DNA from: an uncultured Collinsella sp.
GTDB lineage: Bacteria; Actinomycetota; Coriobacteriia; Coriobacteriales; Coriobacteriaceae
Assembly: GCA_902494855.1 (NCBI GenBank)
Contig: CABUVC010000024.1
Span: 1 to 14,062 of the forward strand
Reading direction: 5' to 3'
DNA length: 14,062 nt
Shown here: positions 7,521-12,273 of the stretch, piece by piece
Layout: each line of letters starts with the position of its first letter
How positions within the stretch are numbered: position 1 is the stretch's first letter
Position numbers and translations under genes: made by a program
Notes under the pieces: generated by a model
Told to the model about the DNA's origin: nothing
The model's input: only the letters and a program-made list of their open reading frames with translations
The model's database searches: none

Positions 7521-8876
7521 TTAGTAGGCGCGATCGTTGAGCGTGCTCCAGAGCTTCTTGGACTCAGCCATGGTCCACGCGTTGATCTTGTCCTCATCAA
7601 TGCCAACGAACTCGCGATCCTTGTACAGGACGCGGCCGTTGATGATGGTAGTGCGGCAGTTTTTGCCCATCATGCCAAAGAGCATATGGCCGTCGATATT
7701 CTCCTCGCTCAGCGGCGTAAAGGGCTTGTAGTCCATGACGATGACGTCGGCGGCGGCGCCGGGCTCAAGCACGCCGAGCTTGCGATCGAAGTACTTGCTC
7801 GCCATCTTGGCGTTGTTCTCGAACAGCATCGTCATGGCCTCGCACCAGCCCACGTTGGGCATAGCGGCGTTGTGGCGCTGAATGATCAGGAAAACCTTAA
7901 GGCTCTCGAGCATATCGTGGGTGTAGGCGTCGGTGCCCATGCACACGGGGATGCCGCGGCGGAAGAATTCGAGCACGGGGGCGCAGCCCACGGCGTTGCC
8001 CATATTGGATTCGGGGTTGTTGACGAGCCAGGTGCCGGACTCCTTGACGATGTCCATCTCGGCGGGCGTCACGTGGATGCAGTGGCCGAGCATGGTGTCG
8101 GGACCCAGCAGGTTGTGCTGCAGCAGGCGCTCGACGGGGCTGATGCCACCGCGGTTGAGGCGGGAGTCCCACACGTCATTCATGCCCTCGCACACATGGA
8201 TGTGGAAGCCGGTCAGGCCGTTGTTGGCCTCGGCCATCTTATCCATGGTCTCGTCCGACAGCGTAAAGGTGGCGTGACCGCCAAACATGGCGGCGATCAT
8301 GTGGTTGTCGTTATCGCGACGCTCCTTGGCGGCCCACTGGGCAAACTCGGCGTTCTCGGCAATGGCCTGGTCGCATTTTTCCTGGCCGCGGCGATCGGAG
8401 ACCTCGTAGCACAGGCACGAACGCATGCCCAGCTCCTGAGCTGCATCCTTAATGGTAAAGAGGCTTCCCGGGATTTCGCAGAAGCTCGCATGATGATCGA
8501 AGATCGTGGTGACGCCATCGCGGATGGAGTCAAGAATCGTGGCATAGGCGCTGGCCTTGGTGCCGTCGAGCGTCAGGTTGTCATCGATCTTCCACCACTG
8601 CTGCTCAAGATTCTCCAGGAAGTTGGTGGGGTTGCAGCCTTTAATGGCAAGGCCGCGGGCCAGACCCGAGTAGATGTGGGTGTGGCAATTGATGAGTCCG
8701 GGCATGATGAGGTTGCCCTGGGCGTCGACGTACTCGGCATCCGGGTACTTGGCCTTGAGCTCGCACTCGGGACCTACTTCGACGATCGTATCTCCGTCAA
8801 TGGCGACCGCGCCGTTGGGAATGAACGGGGTCTGAGCGTTGCGGGTAAAAACGGAACCGTTAGCGACCAGAAGCAT
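7521..8876 (-). CDS. ssnA: SsnA: putative metal-dependent aminohydrolase/amidohydrolase of the selenium-purine cluster
   Basis: A 451-aa member of the amidohydrolase superfamily (cytosine deaminase/TrzA-guanine deaminase side), matching the size and cluster setting of SsnA. Metal-ligand motifs (numbered from the chosen start) are NCHTH with H65 and H67, GFHIHVCEG with H225 and H227, GHCIHVT with H265 and H268, and MGTDAYTHD with D316. The C-terminal GAAADVIVMD is the usual composite beta-sandwich strand. The start at 8874-8876 is preferred over the ATG six codons upstream because AAGGGAG sits at the right distance before it, and because MLLVANGSVFTRN fits the family N-terminus. The predicted role is hydrolysis of an amino group or ring bond in a purine-derived intermediate, in the cytoplasm. 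The substrate is not established. It lies second in the operon between two hairpin-rich spacers. Confidence 0.93.
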   Translation of the reverse strand: MLLVANGSVFTRNAQTPFIPNGAVAIDGDTIVEVGPECELKAKYPDAEYVDAQGNLIMPGLINCHTHIYSGLARGLAIKGCNPTNFLENLEQQWWKIDDNLTLDGTKASAYATILDSIRDGVTTIFDHHASFCEIPGSLFTIKDAAQELGMRSCLCYEVSDRRGQEKCDQAIAENAEFAQWAAKERRDNDNHMIAAMFGGHATFTLSDETMDKMAEANNGLTGFHIHVCEGMNDVWDSRLNRGGISPVERLLQHNLLGPDTMLGHCIHVTPAEMDIVKESGTWLVNNPESNMGNAVGCAPVLEFFRRGIPVCMGTDAYTHDMLESLKVFLIIQRHNAAMPNVGWCEAMTMLFENNAKMASKYFDRKLGVLEPGAAADVIVMDYKPFTPLSEENIDGHMLFGMMGKNCRTTIINGRVLYKDREFVGIDEDKINAWTMAESKKLWSTLNDRAY

Positions 8877-9071
8877 GAATGCTCCCTTCAACATCAGGGG
8901 CGGGGTTTGACACCTCTGACATGGCGGAGTGCGAAGCGCCGGCCTACACCGGAAACGGGCCCTCTCCCGTCAACGCTTCACCAAAGGGACAAACCCTTTG
9001 AAGTGCGGCTTGGCGCCGCATGACGTCGGCGGACGAGGCGATGCGCCCGCCGACGAATAGCACCGAATTGG
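8877..9071 (-). other. Structured permease-ssnA spacer with several inverted repeats
   Basis: The 195-nt gap contains no convincing ORF. It holds a chain of perfect inverted repeats: 8933-8938/8974-8979 enclosing 8955-8959/8966-8970; 8982-8988/8994-9000 (CAAAGGG/CCCTTTG); 9004-9009/9015-9020; and 9024-9032/9047-9055 (CGTCGGCGG/CCGCCGACG). None is followed by a T-tract on the minus strand, and I see no strong promoter for ssnA. Read-through from the permease, with RNA structure adjusting expression, is therefore plausible. Confidence 0.55.
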
Positions 9072-10466
9072 TTACTTCTTACTCTCGGGCAAGACCAGAT
9101 CCACGGCAGCGTCCTTGGCAGCATCGATGTGCTGAGCCACGACCGGCGTCTGCGGAAGGATCAGGTTAAGGACAATGGCCATGATGGCGGTGGGGGTTAC
9201 AGCATTGGAGCCGATGACGGTGGACACCCAGGCGGGCATACCCTCGCCGGCAAGGCAACCGCTGGCCATCCAGATACCCAGGCCAAAGACGACGGAGGTG
9301 CCGACGATGGTGGTAGTGCGCTGCGTGAGGCCCTCGCGGGTGAACATGCGCACGCCGTTCATGGTGATGGTGCCAAAGACGCCGACGGTCGCGCCGCCGA
9401 TAACGGGCTGCGGGATAGCGGAAAGGACGGCAGAGAGCTGCGGGAACAGACCGGCGATGGCAAAGACGGCCGCGATGATCACAAAGACCCACTTGTTGAC
9501 GACCTTGTTGGAGCAGATGATGCCCACGTTCTGGCCAAGGGCGCTGGTGGGAAGACCGCCCAGCAGGCCGCCGACCATAGAGGTGAGGCCCTGGGACACG
9601 ATAGCGCCGGAGAGCTCGCGCTCGGTGGGCATACGGTCGATGGAGCCCAGGCAGGCGGCGGAGACGTCACCGATAACCTGGATGGCAACCATGGGGAACA
9701 CGACAGCGAGGGTAATGCAGACTTCGGGATCAAACTCGAGCGCGTAGGGCATGAGCTTGGGAAGGGCGAAGACCTGAGCGGTGGCGACGCTGGAGAAGTC
9801 GATCATGCCAAAGGGGATCGAAACGATCATGCCAACGATCATGCCAAAGAACACGGATCCCAGCTTGAGCGTGCCCTTGCCAAAGTTGGCGAGCGCAAAG
9901 ACCACGGCGAAGGTGATAAGAGCGACGCACCAGGCCTGCGGAGTGCCCCACAGCGGCGTACCCATACCGCCGGCCATATACTTGACGGCCGTGGGATACA
10001 GCGAAACGCCGATGGAGAAGATGACCGTACCGGTCACGACGGGCGGGAACAGCCACTTGATCTTGCTGTAGGCCAGACCAAAGAAGACCGCGACGGCGCC
10101 GCCGACGATCTCGCCGCCCAGCAGCGCACCAAAGCTAAAGCCCGAGGCACCCATGGCCTGCAGAGCCGGCAGGAACGCGAACGAAACGCCCATGACGATG
10201 GGCAGGCCGCCGCCGATGCGACGGAAGGGAGCGAAGGCCTGAAGGGCCGTATCGATCGCCGAAAGAATGAGCGCGACCTGGATGATGTCGGTGCTCTGCT
10301 GGCTATTAAAGCCGTAGACGCCGGCCATGATGACCGCCGGGGTAATGATGCCGGCAAACGATGCCAGTACGTGCTGAAGGGCACACGGGATCATTTCCTT
10401 AACGGGAGGCATGCCTTCGCGAGTGAACAGGGCTTCAGTGCCGTTCGTAACCGTCTCCTGGGTCAT
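9072..10466 (-). CDS. NCS2-family nucleobase (xanthine/uracil/urate-type) permease
   Basis: A 464-aa integral membrane protein of the NCS2/NAT nucleobase:cation symporter-2 family, with mostly hydrophobic segments consistent with the family's 14 transmembrane spans. Family marks are the TM1 Gln-His (Q31-H32 in ALQHVLASFAG), the TM8 segment IQVIGDVSA at 262-270, and the TM10 substrate loop GQNVGII with Q312-N313. The TM8 residue normally Glu in xanthine and urate transporters reads Gln here (Q263). The start at 10464-10466 follows a GGTGG/GAGGA region. An upstream in-frame ATG at 10551-10553 would lie at or before the predicted transcription start and would add an unconserved basic stretch. 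As the promoter-proximal gene of the purine-hydroxylase operon, it probably imports that pathway's purine. Xanthine or urate is more likely than uracil from context alone. Confidence 0.92.
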   Translation of the reverse strand: MTQETVTNGTEALFTREGMPPVKEMIPCALQHVLASFAGIITPAVIMAGVYGFNSQQSTDIIQVALILSAIDTALQAFAPFRRIGGGLPIVMGVSFAFLPALQAMGASGFSFGALLGGEIVGGAVAVFFGLAYSKIKWLFPPVVTGTVIFSIGVSLYPTAVKYMAGGMGTPLWGTPQAWCVALITFAVVFALANFGKGTLKLGSVFFGMIVGMIVSIPFGMIDFSSVATAQVFALPKLMPYALEFDPEVCITLAVVFPMVAIQVIGDVSAACLGSIDRMPTERELSGAIVSQGLTSMVGGLLGGLPTSALGQNVGIICSNKVVNKWVFVIIAAVFAIAGLFPQLSAVLSAIPQPVIGGATVGVFGTITMNGVRMFTREGLTQRTTTIVGTSVVFGLGIWMASGCLAGEGMPAWVSTVIGSNAVTPTAIMAIVLNLILPQTPVVAQHIDAAKDAAVDLVLPESKK

Positions 10467-10472
10467 TTGACC
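10461..10472. promoter_or_regulatory. GGTCA-TT-TGACC palindrome over the permease start codon
   Basis: Two perfect 5-bp arms separated by 2 nt overlap the ATG at 10464-10466. The same half-site GGTCA recurs at 10636-10640, 10653-10657 (with a preceding G) and 10680-10684. It could be an operator half-site, but part of this one is fixed by coding and start-codon constraints. Confidence 0.35.
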
Positions 10473-10553
10473 ACCAATCCTCGAAGTAGTTGTTTTCGCA
10501 TCTAACGCTCTATTGTGACGCAGTGCGGGGTTGAGGTTGTGCCTTCGTTGCAT

Positions 10554-10582
10554 ATCGTATTAAAGATGATTCTCATTCTCAA
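10554..10582 (-). promoter_or_regulatory. Sigma-70-type promoter of the permease-xdh operon
   Basis: On the minus strand, TTGAGA (10577-10582) and TACGAT (10554-10559) are separated by exactly 17 nt. This gives 5/6 and 4/6 matches to the vegetative consensus. Predicted transcription starts near 10547, leaving an approximately 80-nt leader before the permease ATG. Confidence 0.65.
10562..10580 (-). promoter_or_regulatory. Fur-box-like sequence inside the permease promoter
   Basis: GAGAATGAGAATCATCTTT on the minus strand matches the 19-bp Fur consensus GATAATGATAATCATTATC at 14 of 19 positions. It fills the spacer and part of the -35 element, which is where a repressor would act. Chance AT-rich similarity is possible. 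Confidence 0.35.
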
Positions 10583-10679
10583 TAATAATTTTTTGTTATC
10601 AGACTATTCTTAAGCTGAGACAATGCATTTCCGCAGGTCAGGAAAGTGTCCGGTCAAAATAACATCTAACTTTTCTTTT

Positions 10680-10694
10680 GGTCAACCGTTTACC
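10680..10694. promoter_or_regulatory. GGTnAACnGTTnACC palindrome, candidate operator
   Basis: A 7-1-7 palindrome with 6 of 7 positions paired in each arm, nested in an outer TTTTGG/CCAAAA repeat (10676-10681 and 10696-10701). It lies about 125 nt before the regulator start and about 100 nt upstream of the permease promoter. The symmetry suits a dimeric repressor such as the neighbouring regulator, but no ligand or partner is shown. Confidence 0.4.
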
Positions 10695-10818
10695 GCCAAA
10701 ATCCTACCGCTCGTCTGTATTACGCAATGTACCTGCGAATATGCGAGTCAATAGACACCGTGTTACCATGAGAAAAAATTGTTATGAACATTTCCGATTT
10801 CACCCAAAGGAGTTGCCC

Positions 10819-11475
10819 GTGAACGAGACCGTACGCCGCTTTTTGCCGATGGTCGATTTCCTGGAGCAGATACTCGGTAAGAACAGCGAGATCGTGCTGC
10901 ACGATTTCTCGGATCCCGACCACGCCATCGTCGATATTCGCAACGGCATTGTGAGCGGCCGTAAGGTCGGCGGTCCCGCCACCGATCTGGCGCTCAAGAT
11001 CATGCACGACCCCAAGTATCGCGACCTGCCGTTTATTACGGGCTACGAGGGCCGCGGCGCCGGAGGCAAGACGCTGGAGTCCGCGACGTTCTTTATCCGC
11101 GAGGATGACGAGATCGTCGGTATGCTCTGCGTCAACACCGACCTCTCGACCGTACGCTCCATAAACGCCATGGCGCAGCAGCTCATGGCGTGCTTCGACG
11201 CAGCGCCGACGCGCACGGAGCCCGCCCCTATCGAGGTCGAAAGCCTTTCGGAGTCCACCCAGGAGCTCATCGACCGCAGCATTGCCGAGTTGCTGAGCGC
11301 GCGCGGGCTGGATGTAGCGTCGCTTGGTCAGAGCGACCGCGTGGACGTCATTCGCCACCTCAACGGCAACGGGGTGTTCATGCTCAAGGGCGCCGTGGCC
11401 TGCGCTGCCACCGCGTTGGGCATCTCGGAGCCCAGCGTGTACCGCTACCTGCAAAAAGTCCGCAAGGAGGGCTAA
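10819..11475 (+). CDS. YheO/DauR-type transcriptional regulator (YheO-PAS plus HTH_22)
   Basis: A 218-aa DNA-binding protein. Residues about 8-118 form the YheO-like PAS domain (FLEQILGKNSEIVLHDFSDP, then the GMLCVNTDLSTV strand). After a low-complexity linker rich in Ala, Pro and Glu, the C-terminus (about 160-215) is the HTH_22 helix-turn-helix, visible as LNGNGVFMLKGAVACAATAL followed by ISEPSVYRYLQKV. The GTG at 10819-10821 is chosen as start because AAAGGAG lies 7 nt before it and this gives the usual family length. In-frame upstream Met codons (10678, 10768) lack an RBS and add an unconserved basic tail. It is divergent from the permease-xdh operon, so it is the natural candidate to sense a purine-related ligand and control that operon. 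Relatives include repressors (DauR), but activator or repressor cannot be read here. It ends at the shared terminator at 11530-11568. Confidence 0.9.
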   Translation: MNETVRRFLPMVDFLEQILGKNSEIVLHDFSDPDHAIVDIRNGIVSGRKVGGPATDLALKIMHDPKYRDLPFITGYEGRGAGGKTLESATFFIREDDEIVGMLCVNTDLSTVRSINAMAQQLMACFDAAPTRTEPAPIEVESLSESTQELIDRSIAELLSARGLDVASLGQSDRVDVIRHLNGNGVFMLKGAVACAATALGISEPSVYRYLQKVRKEG

Positions 11476-11529
11476 ACGTGATCCCTTGGGGACGAAGGGA
11501 AACGGATCATTTTTGTCGCATCGCTTGAC

Positions 11530-11568
11530 AAAAGACCCTGCAGCTCGCACGCGCTGCAGGGTCTTTTT
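11530..11568. terminator. Bidirectional rho-independent terminator between the regulator and ridA
   Basis: A perfect 15-bp stem (11530-11544 with 11553-11567, 8-nt loop) contains GACCCTGCAGC, with an A-run on its left arm and a T-run (11564-11568) on its right. It therefore has a U-tract in either direction. It sits 55 nt after the regulator stop and 30 nt after the ridA stop of the convergent gene. Confidence 0.93.
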
Positions 11569-11597
11569 GCATGTCATGTTTAGTTGTTACCAACACC

Positions 11598-11975
11598 TTA
11601 GAGAGCGGCGACAACCTCGATCTCGACCAGACCGCCAGCCGGAAGGGCGGCAACCTGGAAAGCGCTGCGCGCGGGGAACGGAGCCTCGAACTTGGAGGCG
11701 TAAATCTCGTTCACGGCGGCAAAGTCGGCGATGTCGGCCAGGTAGACCGTGGTCTTGACGACATCGGCAAACGTGGCGCCGGCAGCGGTCAGCAGGGCCT
11801 CGACGTTAGCAAGGGACTGCTTGGCCTGGGCCTCGACGCCCTCGGGCATCTTACCGGTTGCGGGGTCGATGCCCAGCTGGCCGGACAGGAACACCATGTT
11901 GCCGGTCTGGATACCAGGGGAATACGGGCCGATGGCTGCGGGTGCGTTATCGGAAGACACGACGGTCTTGCTCAT
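11598..11975 (-). CDS. ridA: RidA family reactive enamine/imine deaminase
   Basis: A 125-aa RidA/YjgF/UK114 protein of typical length. It would hydrolyse 2-aminoacrylate and related enamine/imine intermediates made by PLP enzymes, releasing the keto acid and ammonia. The active-site arginine is R103 in FPARSAFQVAALP, and the C-terminal LVEIEVVA supplies the conserved Glu (E120). IGPYSPGIQTGNMVFLSGQLGIDP is the family N-terminal region. The ATG at 11973-11975 has an excellent AAGGAG. The frame stays open 51 codons upstream, but that part is unconserved and covers the promoter and leader hairpin. The gene has its own promoter and terminator, so it is not part of the purine operon. Functional links (clearing enamines during purine or amino-acid breakdown) are an inference from proximity only. 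Confidence 0.95.
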   Translation of the reverse strand: MSKTVVSSDNAPAAIGPYSPGIQTGNMVFLSGQLGIDPATGKMPEGVEAQAKQSLANVEALLTAAGATFADVVKTTVYLADIADFAAVNEIYASKFEAPFPARSAFQVAALPAGGLVEIEVVAAL

Positions 11976-12007
11976 GTTTTTCTCCTTACAAGTAAAAGGG
12001 AACGGGA

Positions 12008-12053
12008 GCGCGGCGTTCACACCGGGAGGCACAGTTCGGTCTGAACACCGCGC
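12008..12053 (-). promoter_or_regulatory. Large stem-loop at the 5' end of the ridA leader
   Basis: Arms 12042-12053 and 12008-12019 form a 12-bp stem (GCGCGG-YGTTCA type, one wobble). Inside the 22-nt loop, ACCG/CGGT (12021-12024, 12037-12040) can pair further. Given the promoter at 12063-12091, the RNA would start only a few nucleotides before this stem. It may stabilise the mRNA or be a regulatory leader; it matches no riboswitch I recognise. Confidence 0.6.
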
Positions 12054-12062
12054 TTGATTGGG

Positions 12063-12091
12063 ATAGTAGGGGATGAGTTTGCCCGATGCAA
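12063..12091 (-). promoter_or_regulatory. Sigma-70-type promoter of ridA
   Basis: The minus strand reads TTGCAT (12086-12091), a 17-nt spacer, then TACTAT (12063-12068), giving 4/6 and 5/6 matches to consensus. Predicted start is near 12056, about 80 nt before the ridA ATG. Confidence 0.7.
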
Positions 12092-12101
12092 GATAATTAT
12101 C
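12092..12101. promoter_or_regulatory. GATAATTATC palindrome abutting the ridA -35 element
   Basis: A perfect 10-bp palindrome begins directly next to the ridA -35 hexamer, in the AT-rich centre of the ridA/U32 divergent region. It could be an operator or simply part of an UP-like AT-rich stretch. Confidence 0.3.
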
Positions 12102-12235
12102 AGCCTTCGAGAATATTTTATCGCCCAACGGTTTCCCCAGACCGCTGAACGGTTCTCATGTGAAGCAGCCAGTCCAAGCTGCTGAAGACTTTATCCCGCT
12201 TAGAGCACGGGCATCGCCTGCCGCGATGGCACCAC

Positions 12236-12241
12236 TATACT
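12236..12241 (+). promoter_or_regulatory. Possible -10 element for the U32 gene
   Basis: TATACT (5/6 to consensus) lies 32 nt before the U32 ATG. No good -35 hexamer is found 16-18 nt upstream. The hexamer overlaps a perfect ATACT-TTTG-AGTAT inverted repeat (12237-12250) that might be an operator. Confidence 0.35.
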
Positions 12242-12273
12242 TTTGAGTATCTGAGCATTTTGAAAGGCAGGAT

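Larger units (their letters stand above)
10467..10818. promoter_or_regulatory. Divergent control region between permease operon and YheO-type regulator
   Basis: This 352-nt region is clearly more AT-rich than its surroundings and has no convincing gene. It contains the permease promoter, a Fur-like sequence, several GGTCA half-sites, and a GGTnAACnGTTnACC palindrome nearer the regulator. I found no convincing -35/-10 pair for the regulator. I see no purine riboswitch or other recognised leader RNA on the minus strand. Confidence 0.7.

Noticed and set aside
4501..7524. 1007-aa + strand open frame opposite ygfK
   Set aside because: Same reason: an antisense shadow with low-complexity Ala/Gly/His-rich translation.
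8895..9071. tRNA or other structural RNA gene in the hairpin-rich spacer
   Set aside because: The stems are sequential local hairpins. There is no T-loop sequence or acceptor pairing of a tRNA on either strand.
9129..10505. 458-aa + strand frame opposite the permease
   Set aside because: A charged Asp/Gly/His-rich shadow of a membrane protein gene, with no recognisable domain.
10467..10547. Purine or other riboswitch in the permease leader
   Set aside because: The approximately 80-nt leader shows no conserved purine-riboswitch junction motifs and little pairing.
10628..10651. Solitary TTTCC...GGAAAGTGT resembling one array hairpin
   Set aside because: Only the 5-bp TTTCC/GGAAA stem and a few extra bases match, the loop is 8 nt instead of 15-16, and the GGG/CCC ends are absent. 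Likely coincidence.
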